Source of the DNA: a virus
Direction: 5' to 3' (one strand)
Length of the DNA: 22,980 bases
Virus record (IMG/VR): IMGVR_UViG_3300032116_001365
Coordinates: 1 to 22,980 of that record
This document shows positions 1 to 7,399 of the stretch, one piece after another (position 1 is the first letter of the stretch; every line of letters starts with the position of its first letter). The position numbers and the translations under genes were made by a program. Under the pieces are notes generated by a model, which was given only the letters and a program-made list of their open reading frames with translations, did not search any database and had not been told where the DNA came from.

Positions 1-36
1 GGTTCAGGAATAGTTATAATTAGGTATCCAAGATAA
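1..36 (+). CDS. C-terminal end of a glycine-rich phage tail protein (partial)
   Basis: The first 36 bases read in frame as GSGIVIIRYPR followed by TAA; the gene begins before the window. This ending is the hallmark closing beta-strand of phage glycine-rich tail proteins. The two glycine-rich genes at 4841 and 5785 end in the related strings GTGVILIREW and GTGMIIIWEH. It is followed 11 nt later by a small YAGIG-motif gene, the same order as the 5785/6729 pair. Only 11 residues are visible, so the call rests on similarity to those two genes. Confidence 0.65.
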   Translation, partial: GSGIVIIRYPR

Positions 37-47
37 AGGAGGAATAT

Positions 48-320
48 ATGGCACACTTTGCACAAATAGATGAAAATAATATTGTTTTACAGGTATTAGT
101 TATACCTGATTTTCAAGAACATAGAGGACAAGAATATCTTGCAAATGATTTAAATTTAGGCGGTATATGGAAACAAACTTCCTATAATAATAGAATTAGA
201 AAGAACTATGCTGGTATTGGATTTACTTATGATGAAATTAGGGATGCTTTTATACCCCCAAAACCAGGAGATAATTATATTTTAAATGAAGATACTTGTC
301 TATGGGAAAAAGAAAATTAA
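48..320 (+). CDS. Small conserved phage protein with YAGIGFTYDE motif
   Basis: A 90-aa protein of a type common in marine and cyanobacterial tailed phages: an N-terminal strand pair (MAHFAQIDENNIVLQV), a Trp-Lys-Gln-Thr-Ser-Tyr-Asn segment near residues 41-47, then RKNYAGIGFTYDEIRDAFIPPKP at about residues 51-73 and a closing LWE. Its function is not established; it usually sits among tail-fibre genes. An AAAGGAGG ribosome binding site about 6 nt upstream fixes the ATG. A shorter-N-terminus paralogue lies at 6729-7016 (shared YAGIG.. YDE ...FIPP). It lies directly downstream of a glycine-rich tail gene, so a fibre-tip or fibre-assembly role is plausible but inferred. Confidence 0.75.
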   Translation: MAHFAQIDENNIVLQVLVIPDFQEHRGQEYLANDLNLGGIWKQTSYNNRIRKNYAGIGFTYDEIRDAFIPPKPGDNYILNEDTCLWEKEN

Positions 321-329
321 TCCTCGTAA

Positions 330-338
330 TGCTATAAT
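330..338 (+). promoter_or_regulatory. Extended -10 promoter element for the fibre gene at 360
   Basis: TGCTATAAT is a perfect extended -10 (TGnTATAAT). No good -35 hexamer lies 16-18 nt upstream, as expected for extended -10 promoters. Predicted initiation near 345 leaves a leader of about 15 nt containing AGGGTGAA before the ATG at 360. The same arrangement recurs at 7017-7042. Confidence 0.5.
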
Positions 339-359
339 AAATAAGGGTGAAGTAATTTA

Positions 360-1292
360 ATGGCAACTAAAATCCAAGTTCGTAGAGGATTAGCAGCATC
401 TTGGACATTTGAAAATCCTGTTTTATCTAGCGGTGAACTAGGTCTAGAAACAGATACTTATAAACTTAAAATTGGTAATGGAACTACAGCATGGAATAGT
501 TTAGATTATTTTGCTATACCCCTCGTAACATCAGCATCATCAAGTCTTGTTTCTTATATTGATACCCAGATAAATAGTTTAATAGATGCTTCTCCAGGCA
601 CCCTTGATACTTTAAATGAACTAGCAGCCGCTATCAATGACGATCCTGCATTCTTTTCAAATATTTATAATAGCATCACCAGTGCATCTGCAACAGCCTT
701 TAATTCAGCCTTTAGTTCAGCCTCTGCAAATACAACCTATCAAATCAATGCAGCCTCTTCTGTATATTTGACTATAGCCAACGGGGCTTCAACATATGTT
801 CCACAGGATTCAACGGGTGTAGAATATATTCAAGATGCTGTATCTGGCTTATTCAATCATGGCTTTCATACTAACTTAGTAGCAACTTATAATGATGCAA
901 GTAATAGGATCCAATTAACTGCTGGAGCATTTGACTCTGTAACCCAATCAGAAATTGAAATTATACCACTAGATGATTTATCTCCACAATTCAACGGTAT
1001 AGAAACTAGATTTTTACCAATGTATCAAAGTGCTAGTGTAGCAATAACAAATCCTTTCAAACTTTCAATTTCAATTAATGGTATAATACAATCAGTAGAC
1101 TTTCCTGAAACCGTCTGGCAATCAATGATTCCAAGAAGAGGATTTAGGATAGATGATCAAGGGTATATAGCGTTTGCAGGACCTGTTCCAACTGGAGCGA
1201 CATGTGATGCTACAATAGTATCAGGACCAACTACTACAACAAGAACAAGGATATATCCGTTCAAAGCAATCGATATAGTCTTGGGAGGATAA
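360..1292 (+). CDS. Tail fibre protein with Mtd-like N-terminus
   Basis: A 310-aa structural protein. Residues 1-50 (MATKIQVRRG, SSGELGLETDT, KIGNGTTAWNSL) match the short N-terminal domain found on many phage fibres and named after the Bordetella phage major tropism determinant; it usually attaches the fibre to the baseplate. Residues about 80-100 carry LDTLNELAAAINDDPAFF, a recurrent trimeric-fibre motif. A Ser/Ala-rich stalk follows, with four SAS tripeptides, then a beta-rich C-terminus (about residues 190-310). The leader AGGGTGA supplies a modest ribosome binding site. No reverse transcriptase or template repeat was seen in the window, so there is no evidence that this fibre is diversified by a retroelement. 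Confidence 0.75.
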   Translation: MATKIQVRRGLAASWTFENPVLSSGELGLETDTYKLKIGNGTTAWNSLDYFAIPLVTSASSSLVSYIDTQINSLIDASPGTLDTLNELAAAINDDPAFFSNIYNSITSASATAFNSAFSSASANTTYQINAASSVYLTIANGASTYVPQDSTGVEYIQDAVSGLFNHGFHTNLVATYNDASNRIQLTAGAFDSVTQSEIEIIPLDDLSPQFNGIETRFLPMYQSASVAITNPFKLSISINGIIQSVDFPETVWQSMIPRRGFRIDDQGYIAFAGPVPTGATCDATIVSGPTTTTRTRIYPFKAIDIVLGG

Positions 1293-1299
1293 ATAAAAT

Positions 1300-4200
1300 A
1301 TGTCAAGAGAAGTACTAGAAAGATTAGATTACACTTTCACCCCATCAACAAAAACTATTGTTATCAACAATAAATTTATTCCAAGGGAAAAACTAACATT
1401 AATTACAAATGTTACTACTAATCAAGTTATATATAATTTCTCTGACCCTGCCTTAAGAGCAACCTCCTATAGTGCAACCATTAACTCATCAATGGTAGAA
1501 TCAACAACTATTGTTTTAAATTATAATACTACCTCAATGTCTTCTACAGATAAATTACAAATAGTAATTGATGAAAATGAAGAAAAATTTATACCAGCAG
1601 AATCTTATTTAGATTCCACAAACAAACTTAGAGTAACAACTCCACAAGCACTTATCGATACAGACTTTGAGTATGGTACCCAAATTACTAAGTGGGAAAA
1701 CTTATCGATGATCAATCAAAGACCATTTGCCTTTGCATCTTCTATTCAAATTCCTAATATTTCTTCTATGACAATGAACACTAACTCTAGAACGGTTACA
1801 GTCGCTCTTTCCTCTGGAACATTTCCAGCAAACGGTACAGCGATATTTGTCCAAGACTCATTCTTAAGTATTGCAAATGGTAACTTTATTATTGAATCAG
1901 GTGGTGGTACAAATAGTGCTACATATACAGCACGTGCTGCAAACACAACAGCAGTAACCGCTATTTATGATGCTAACAAGACAGCAATTTATCAAGGATC
2001 ACTATATACAAGTGCTGCAATTGGTGGAACTCCAACAATTACATTTTCTGGAACTCAAATTACAGTAACAACAACAGTACCTCATGGATTATCAATTGGT
2101 AACGAAATTGTTGTAACTGGAACAACAGCAAGCACAAATGCACCTAACGGATCATTTATTGTAACAACAATTGTTAGCCCAACACAATTTAGATACTATG
2201 CTGCAGCAGCACCAACTGGAACAGTTGCTAGCGGTACAGTTTATAATTTACCACAAGGACAAGTGTTGCATCGCCCAACAGATGGTGGAGTTATTTTCTC
2301 AAGCAATTCAAGTTCTAACTATGAACAGATGGTACGTCAAACTCGCCGTTATTTCCGTTATCAATCAGGTAAGGGTATTCAAGCAAGTTCTGGTACAATC
2401 CTAAAACCAAATCTACAACTAGACTCAGTTACTGCTGTAGGAAACTTGGTAACAGTTCAAACTAAAGAAAAACATAACATTCTTCCAGGAACATCAATCA
2501 CTATGAGTGGATGTTTAGATCCTGTTTACAATGGAACATTTACAGTAACATCAGTTACTGGTTTTAATACATTCCAATATACAACAGCAACAAGTCCATC
2601 TTCAAACGTTGGATCTGGACCATACTATGTAGCAGTAAATGGATGGTATGGTGCACAAAACCGTTTAGGTATCTTTGATACACAAAATGGTTTATTCTTT
2701 GAATTTGATGGTCAAACACTTTATGCAGTAAGAAGATCATCTACTTTCCAACTGGCTGGTAGAATTAGCGTTACAAATGGTTCTAATACAGTAACTCAAA
2801 CAGTTGCTTCTTTCCCAACAATCTTTTCAAAGCAAATAAATCCAGGTGATTATATTGTAATCCGTGGACAATCTTATAAAGTACAAGATATTGCATCTGA
2901 TACTTCTATGACAATTAGTCCATCTTACAGGGGAGCAACAGCAACACATGTTATTGCTTCTAAAACGGTAGATACAAAGATTCCTCAATCTCAATTTAAT
3001 TTAGACAAAATAGATGGAACAGGTCCTTCTGGATATAATATTGATTTATCTAAGATGCAAATGTTCTACATTGATTATTCTTGGTATGGTGCAGGTTATG
3101 TTCGTTGGGGCGTAAGAGGTCCTGGTGGTAACGTAATGTATGTACACAAACAACCAAATAACAATTTAAATAGTGAAGCATACATGCGTTCTGGTAACTT
3201 ACCAGCAAGATACGAAAGCCAAACATTTCCATATGTAACCATGATTACAAGCAACGTAGGTGCTTCCGATACAGTTATTAACGTTTCTAGCACAGCAGGA
3301 TTCCCACCTAGTGGAACTCTATGCATTAGAGATGCAAGCAAGTATGAATATATTAACTATACAGGAATTTCAGCAAGTGCATTTAGTGGATTAACTAGAG
3401 CACAAGCAGGTTTAACAACAAATCAATCAGTAACAGTTGCAAGTGGATCAAATAGCGGAACAATTGGTAGTGCGTCTGGTTTACAAATCGGACAAAGAGT
3501 AGTAAGTGCTGCATTTCCTGAAGGAACATTCTTAACAAATATCTCAGGAACAACATTAACATTTAGTAATGCTGCTTTGTCCTCTAACCCTACTGATGTA
3601 CTATTCCCACCAATGGGTGCAACAAGTGGTCAATCATTTACTTATTCAGCAACCGCTCCAGTTGTTATAGAGCAAGCGTTTCCAACATTTTCTCCAACCA
3701 TTAGTCACTGGGGTACTTCTGTAATTATGGATGGTAGATACGATGACGATAAGTCTCTTGTATTTACTTATGGACAAACCACATTTACTGGAGTTCCAGC
3801 ATCAAATTCTAGAGCATTGTTCTCAATTCGCGTTGCTCCATCTGTAGATCAAGGTGTTGTTGGTGCTTTTGGTTCAAGAGAACTTATTAATAGAATGCAG
3901 TTAGTTCTTCGTGCTCTTGACATTACAACTAACACAGCAAACTCAAATCTTTTGATTACTGCAGTATTAAATGGATTACCATCATCATCAACTGCATGGA
4001 CAAACGCTGTAAACAACGTAACTACATTACAAAACTCAAGCCTTGCACAAATTGCAAACTATGCAGGCGGAACCACAACAGTATCTGGTGGTGAGGTAAC
4101 TGCTGGTTTCTTCGTAGGATCTGGTGCTAATAGCGTTGATCTTAATACTGTTCGTGATTTAGGTAACTCTATTCTTGGTGGTGGAGGAGCAAACTCTAAC

Positions 4201-4314
4201 GTAAATATCTATCCAGATGGACCAGACACACTTACAATTGTTGTAACAAACTTAAGTTCTTCTGCCTCAGCAAGTGTATTGGGACGTCTATCCTGGACTG
4301 AAGCACAAGCATAG
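1300..4314 (+). CDS. Large multi-domain tail or baseplate structural protein (1004 aa)
   Basis: A long beta-rich virion protein with several repeated small domains. Residues about 246-302 (PHGLSIGNEIVV ... NGSFIVTTI) and 373-435 (KHNILPGTSITMSG ... YNGTFTVTSV) are two copies of the hairpin module often annotated as FCCH-like in phage structural proteins. Residues about 488-547 and 648-707 are further modules: GDYIVIRGQSYKV, and DTVINVSSTAGFP followed by YINYTG and LTRAQAG. A central segment (MFYIDYSWYGAGYVRWG, about residue 590) resembles structural proteins of T4-like marine phages from memory. GGAGG inside the end of the previous gene, about 11 nt upstream, serves as ribosome binding site. 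No cleavage site or enzymatic motif was seen. Confidence 0.75.
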   Translation: MSREVLERLDYTFTPSTKTIVINNKFIPREKLTLITNVTTNQVIYNFSDPALRATSYSATINSSMVESTTIVLNYNTTSMSSTDKLQIVIDENEEKFIPAESYLDSTNKLRVTTPQALIDTDFEYGTQITKWENLSMINQRPFAFASSIQIPNISSMTMNTNSRTVTVALSSGTFPANGTAIFVQDSFLSIANGNFIIESGGGTNSATYTARAANTTAVTAIYDANKTAIYQGSLYTSAAIGGTPTITFSGTQITVTTTVPHGLSIGNEIVVTGTTASTNAPNGSFIVTTIVSPTQFRYYAAAAPTGTVASGTVYNLPQGQVLHRPTDGGVIFSSNSSSNYEQMVRQTRRYFRYQSGKGIQASSGTILKPNLQLDSVTAVGNLVTVQTKEKHNILPGTSITMSGCLDPVYNGTFTVTSVTGFNTFQYTTATSPSSNVGSGPYYVAVNGWYGAQNRLGIFDTQNGLFFEFDGQTLYAVRRSSTFQLAGRISVTNGSNTVTQTVASFPTIFSKQINPGDYIVIRGQSYKVQDIASDTSMTISPSYRGATATHVIASKTVDTKIPQSQFNLDKIDGTGPSGYNIDLSKMQMFYIDYSWYGAGYVRWGVRGPGGNVMYVHKQPNNNLNSEAYMRSGNLPARYESQTFPYVTMITSNVGASDTVINVSSTAGFPPSGTLCIRDASKYEYINYTGISASAFSGLTRAQAGLTTNQSVTVASGSNSGTIGSASGLQIGQRVVSAAFPEGTFLTNISGTTLTFSNAALSSNPTDVLFPPMGATSGQSFTYSATAPVVIEQAFPTFSPTISHWGTSVIMDGRYDDDKSLVFTYGQTTFTGVPASNSRALFSIRVAPSVDQGVVGAFGSRELINRMQLVLRALDITTNTANSNLLITAVLNGLPSSSTAWTNAVNNVTTLQNSSLAQIANYAGGTTTVSGGEVTAGFFVGSGANSVDLNTVRDLGNSILGGGGANSNVNIYPDGPDTLTIVVTNLSSSASASVLGRLSWTEAQA

Positions 4315-4322
4315 GAGATATT

Positions 4323-4502
4323 ATGCCATTAGACCAATTGACGCATAATGATCCAGATAATCCTTTAGAGGTATCTTCAATTAGGATTAGTAAATTTGGT
4401 GGTACTGTTAAAGGTTTAGCAGAACCACTAGTAGACCAGGATGCTGCTACAAAAAAATATGTAGATAACATGATTCATCCTTTTCTACTGATGGGGGCAT
4501 AA
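4323..4502 (+). CDS. Short fibre-linker-like protein with DAATKKYVD motif
   Basis: A 59-aa gene from ATG at 4323 to TAA at 4500. Its sequence includes VKGLAEPLVDQDAATKKYVD, a motif that in larger phage fibres precedes a coiled trimerisation segment. Here it forms nearly the whole protein. The upstream stop codon is fused to a Shine-Dalgarno-like string (TAGGAG) 8 nt before the ATG, and the stop abuts the next start directly, so it fits the operon. It could be a stand-alone fibre connector or a remnant of a once larger fibre; the sequence cannot decide. Confidence 0.7.
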   Translation: MPLDQLTHNDPDNPLEVSSIRISKFGGTVKGLAEPLVDQDAATKKYVDNMIHPFLLMGA

Positions 4503-4838
4503 ATGGCTGTAGATTATAGAATTTTAGGACAAGCAAATACTGCTGGTGCTATTACAACTTATAATACAATTGCTGGCCCAGTTGCTACTGGAAGATCTTG
4601 GATTGTTTCTACAATTGTAGTATGTAATCAAACAGCAAGTGCTCAAACATATAGACTTGCAGTGTCTGGATCAACATCACCTGCTTCATCTGAATTTATA
4701 GTTTTTGGTTCTACAGTGCCTGCAAATGATACAGTGACACTGACACTAGGTATTACAATGCAGGCTGGTAAGTATATAATGGCATCTGGAACAAGTAGTT
4801 CCATATCTGTATCTGCTTTTGGAACAGAAATAAGTTAA
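4503..4838 (+). CDS. Small beta-sandwich-like tail protein, paralogue of 9299-9613
   Basis: A 111-aa protein with no recognised enzyme motif. Alternating hydrophobic strands dominate (WIVSTIVVCNQT, YRLAVSG, STVPANDTVTLTL, ISVSAFGTEIS). The same skeleton appears in the 104-aa product at 9299: a (V/I)-T-x-I-V-V-x-N strand, TY, STVPAxD, and a C-terminal G-x-EIS. The two are therefore divergent duplicates. A short G-run about 6 nt upstream is the only ribosome binding candidate, so translation is probably coupled to the preceding stop. A capping, decoration or fibre-tip role is inferred from position only. Confidence 0.6.
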   Translation: MAVDYRILGQANTAGAITTYNTIAGPVATGRSWIVSTIVVCNQTASAQTYRLAVSGSTSPASSEFIVFGSTVPANDTVTLTLGITMQAGKYIMASGTSSSISVSAFGTEIS

Positions 4839-4840
4839 TA

Positions 4841-5788
4841 ATGTCAATCAGACTAGCACAGGCATCAGTGTTGTCTGGTATAAATAATACCCTTACAAAT
4901 AATATAATAGATACTTCTTATAATAGAGTTTCTGCTAAATATATTCCTACTAGAACTGGATCAGTTGTTACCTATTCGTCTTCAACAACATATTCAAGAC
5001 CAGCAAATGTTCATTTTATTGATATTGCTTTAGTTGGCGGTGGTGGATCATCTGCTCAAACAGTATCTGGACCAAGACGTGGTGCTGGTGGTGGAGGTGG
5101 TGCTGTTATTCAAGTTAACCAATTTTATATTGGGGACTATAATACATGGTATATTTTTATAGGTGGAAATGCTACTGGATCTGTTTATGGTACTGATAAT
5201 TGTTCTGGAAATTCTTGGGGACATGCAGGAAATCCAACAATTTTTTCTCCAATTTCTAATTCATTTGCTATGGCAAATTTAACTGGTATTGACCCTAGTA
5301 ATTTAAGAAGAACATTAATAGCCCCTGGTGGTGGTGGAGGTGGACATCCTTGTGGTTCTGCTGGTTCTTTTGGCTTAGGTTCTTCTGGTGGTACTGGATC
5401 AAACAATCCTAATAATACTTATGGAATGATTCCTTATGCAATTGGTGAACCAACTACAGGAAAAATTGCTTGGCAAGGATATGGTGGTCGTGGAGGTGTT
5501 GCTCCTGTTACTAGTAGCCCAGGTGGTGGCGGTGGTGGTGCGGGAGGTACCGCTAGTAGTGGTACAGGTGGAGTTGGAATAACATTAACATCTCCATTTT
5601 CTGCAGTTTGCTATGGTGGTGGTGGTGCTGGTGGCAGTGGTGGGGTTACTGGAGACTGTGGTGCTACGGTTAATGCCGTTGGAACTAATGGAAGAGGTGG
5701 AGGCGGAAGTGCTTCTCCAACTAACTTTGTTGGTAGTAGAACTGGCGGTACAGGAGTAATTTTAATTAGAGAGTGGTTTTCTTCATGA
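4841..5788 (+). CDS. Glycine-rich tail fibre/adhesin protein
   Basis: A 315-aa protein with a non-glycine N-terminal region (about residues 1-60) that ends in a strand pair (YSRPANVHFIDIALVGGGG). A long glycine-rich body follows, with runs GGGGGA, GGGGGGH and GGGGAGGSGG. It closes with GTGVILIREW. This matches the phage glycine-rich domain proteins found at fibre tips, where polyglycine II packing can present host-binding loops. Three such proteins occur in the window, and this one is paralogous to 5785-6732. Cysteines are scattered in loops (such as DNCSGNSWG). The ribosome binding site is weak, so coupling through the TAATAATG junction is likely. Confidence 0.75.
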   Translation: MSIRLAQASVLSGINNTLTNNIIDTSYNRVSAKYIPTRTGSVVTYSSSTTYSRPANVHFIDIALVGGGGSSAQTVSGPRRGAGGGGGAVIQVNQFYIGDYNTWYIFIGGNATGSVYGTDNCSGNSWGHAGNPTIFSPISNSFAMANLTGIDPSNLRRTLIAPGGGGGGHPCGSAGSFGLGSSGGTGSNNPNNTYGMIPYAIGEPTTGKIAWQGYGGRGGVAPVTSSPGGGGGGAGGTASSGTGGVGITLTSPFSAVCYGGGGAGGSGGVTGDCGATVNAVGTNGRGGGGSASPTNFVGSRTGGTGVILIREWFSS

Positions 5789-6732
5789 GTATAAGAAGAA
5801 TAAATACATCATATATACATTCATTAGATAGTAATGTTGCTTATGGAAAATTAAAAACAAAATATAATAATGTTTCTGTTGGTTTAGGAAATGCTCAATT
5901 TTTTTTAACAAGTGGAACATGGACAAGACCTTCAAATGTTGATTTTATAGATATTGCATTAATTGGTGGTGGCGGTGGAGGATCCACAAGTCATGGTGGA
6001 GGTGGAGGTGGAGTAGTAACTTATATAAAAAAATATTATGTAGGAAATGCTACAACATGGTACTACAGTATTGGGTTTGGTGGAGATGCTAGTGGACAGA
6101 GTAGTGGAGATGGATTACAGGACACAAATTCACATGGTGAAGCAGGTGGTCCAACAATGTTTGGAAGTAATATTGGGATATCTACTTTTGCTTACACAGT
6201 AGGAGCAACTCCAAGGGCTGGAAACCTTAATCCAATAAATGATTCAACAGTTATAATTTCACCTGGTGGTGGAGGTGGTGGTCCATCTGGGAATCCTGGA
6301 TTTTTTGCTGGAACTGGCGGTGGAGCAGGTGCTGGTGCTTCTGGTTCTTGGGCAAGATTAAATGGTGGAGAGTATTGGACTACTGGACACGGCTTTAACG
6401 GAGGAAGTGCTGGTGGAGCAAGTGGTGGTGGAGGTGGTGGAAGTTGTGTAGCAGCAGGAGGAAATGCTTCTGGAAGTACTGGTGGTAATGGTGGAACTGG
6501 AGTAACTTTACAAGCACCACTTCCTGCAACATTTATTAACTCTGCATCACAAACAATTAGTGCCCTTGCTTTTGGTGGAGGAGGAGGCGGTGGAGGTACA
6601 ACTGGAGGCACTGGTGGTCTTGGTGGTGGAGGAAATTCTGGTTCTGCTGGAACTCCTAATACTGGTGGCGGCGGTGGAGCAGGAGCAAAAGGTGGAACTG
6701 GTATGATAATTATATGGGAGCATAGACAATGA
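5785..6732 (+). CDS. Second glycine-rich tail fibre/adhesin protein
   Basis: A paralogue of the preceding gene with the same plan: MSIRRIN start, N-terminal region, TWTRPSNVDFIDIALIGGGGGG, a glycine-rich body, and the end GTGMIIIWEH. The reading frame is open to 5773, but I place the start at the ATG at 5785. It forms an ATGA overlap with the previous stop and gives MSIR, identical to the start of the paralogue. The product is 315 aa. The glycine runs are longer and simpler than in the paralogue (GGGGGGGGTTGG near residue 270). Its stop overlaps the next start by four bases. Confidence 0.75.
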   Translation: MSIRRINTSYIHSLDSNVAYGKLKTKYNNVSVGLGNAQFFLTSGTWTRPSNVDFIDIALIGGGGGGSTSHGGGGGGVVTYIKKYYVGNATTWYYSIGFGGDASGQSSGDGLQDTNSHGEAGGPTMFGSNIGISTFAYTVGATPRAGNLNPINDSTVIISPGGGGGGPSGNPGFFAGTGGGAGAGASGSWARLNGGEYWTTGHGFNGGSAGGASGGGGGGSCVAAGGNASGSTGGNGGTGVTLQAPLPATFINSASQTISALAFGGGGGGGGTTGGTGGLGGGGNSGSAGTPNTGGGGGAGAKGGTGMIIIWEHRQ

Positions 6733-7016
6733 GTTATATTAAAAATTTTGTAGCACTTGATGAAAATAATTTTGCAGTAGCAATACTAGCAGGAGAATCT
6801 TTAGAACAAATGAAAGAATCATTTCCTGATCAAAAATGGGTAGAAACATATTTAGATATAGAGGGTAAAATATATGCTGGTATAGGCTATAAATATGATG
6901 AAAAAGAAGATAATTTTATACCTCCTACATTTTTTACTGATTGGGACGAGTTAGAAAAATGTGGCTGTGAAAAGTCTTGGGAACATTTAAAAATAGACCC
7001 TAATTCATGGTCATAG
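6729..7016 (+). CDS. Small YAGIG-motif phage protein, second copy
   Basis: A 95-aa paralogue of the 48-320 product. The alignable core is ALDENNFAVAIL near the N-terminus and KIYAGIGYKYDEKEDNFIPP in the middle. The C-terminus is different: acidic, with a CGCEKSWEHLK segment containing two cysteines. GGGAG about 9 nt upstream acts as a ribosome binding site, and the start overlaps the previous stop (ATGA). As with the first copy, it sits immediately after a glycine-rich gene, so the two genes appear to travel as a unit. Function is unknown. Confidence 0.7.
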   Translation: MSYIKNFVALDENNFAVAILAGESLEQMKESFPDQKWVETYLDIEGKIYAGIGYKYDEKEDNFIPPTFFTDWDELEKCGCEKSWEHLKIDPNSWS

Positions 7017-7025
7017 TGATATAAT
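7017..7025 (+). promoter_or_regulatory. Extended -10 promoter element for the 7043 operon
   Basis: TGATATAAT is a perfect extended -10. It begins directly after the previous stop codon and is followed by TTAAGGAGGGTGAA and the ATG at 7043. Initiation about 7 nt downstream would leave a leader of only about 10 nt and clip part of the Shine-Dalgarno. The layout parallels 330-359. Confidence 0.45.
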
Positions 7026-7042
7026 TAAGGAGGGTGAATTAA

Positions 7043-7399
7043 ATGGCATTTCCTGCAACATACAACATTTCATATTATCGTGGTGATCAATATGACTTTG
7101 TAGTCAATCCTAAAAATCCAGACGGTAGTGCGTTTGACTTAACTGGATATACTAGTTTATTTATAGTGGCAACAGAAAGAGGAGATGCAACAAAGTTTAT
7201 TGGATATGGTAGTGCTTCTGTTGACGCATCTACAGATACAATTACATGTAAAATTACTCCAACATTTGGAAATCAATTAACTGGCTCATCTTATGTTTAC
7301 GATTTAGAAATTACAAAAACATCTTCTTCAACTGTTTATACAATATTAACTGGAGCATTGTCTGTAAATCAGGATGTTAGAAAAACTGGGGAATCATAA
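7043..7399 (+). CDS. Baseplate/tail accessory protein, BppU-N-like
   Basis: A 118-aa protein resembling from memory the small immunoglobulin-like N-terminal domain of lower-baseplate proteins: an early YYRGDQYDFVV segment, a DGSAFDLTGYTSLFIVA strand, ITCKITP, and YVYDLEIT leading to a final strand with VNQDV. In phages such domains polymerise onto the baseplate and anchor a receptor-binding protein encoded next. The next gene is indeed a collagen-like fibre, and the junction is a TAATG overlap. AAGGAGG 9 nt upstream is a strong ribosome binding site. No receptor-binding domain is present in this short product, so it is probably an adaptor. Confidence 0.6.
   Translation: MAFPATYNISYYRGDQYDFVVNPKNPDGSAFDLTGYTSLFIVATERGDATKFIGYGSASVDASTDTITCKITPTFGNQLTGSSYVYDLEITKTSSSTVYTILTGALSVNQDVRKTGES

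Noticed and set aside
360-1292. Diversity-generating retroelement target, suggested by the Mtd-like N-terminus
   Set aside because: The N-terminal domain is shared by many ordinary fibres. No reverse transcriptase and no template/variable repeat pair is visible in the window.
5773-5784. Start of the second glycine-rich gene at 5773
   Set aside because: The ATG at 5785 makes an ATGA overlap and restores the MSIR start shared with the paralogue.
6192-6611. Proline-rich minus-strand open frame of 139 codons
   Set aside because: It is the exact antisense of the glycine-rich body of the 5785 gene; Gly codons GGN read as Pro on the other strand. It has no convincing ribosome binding site.
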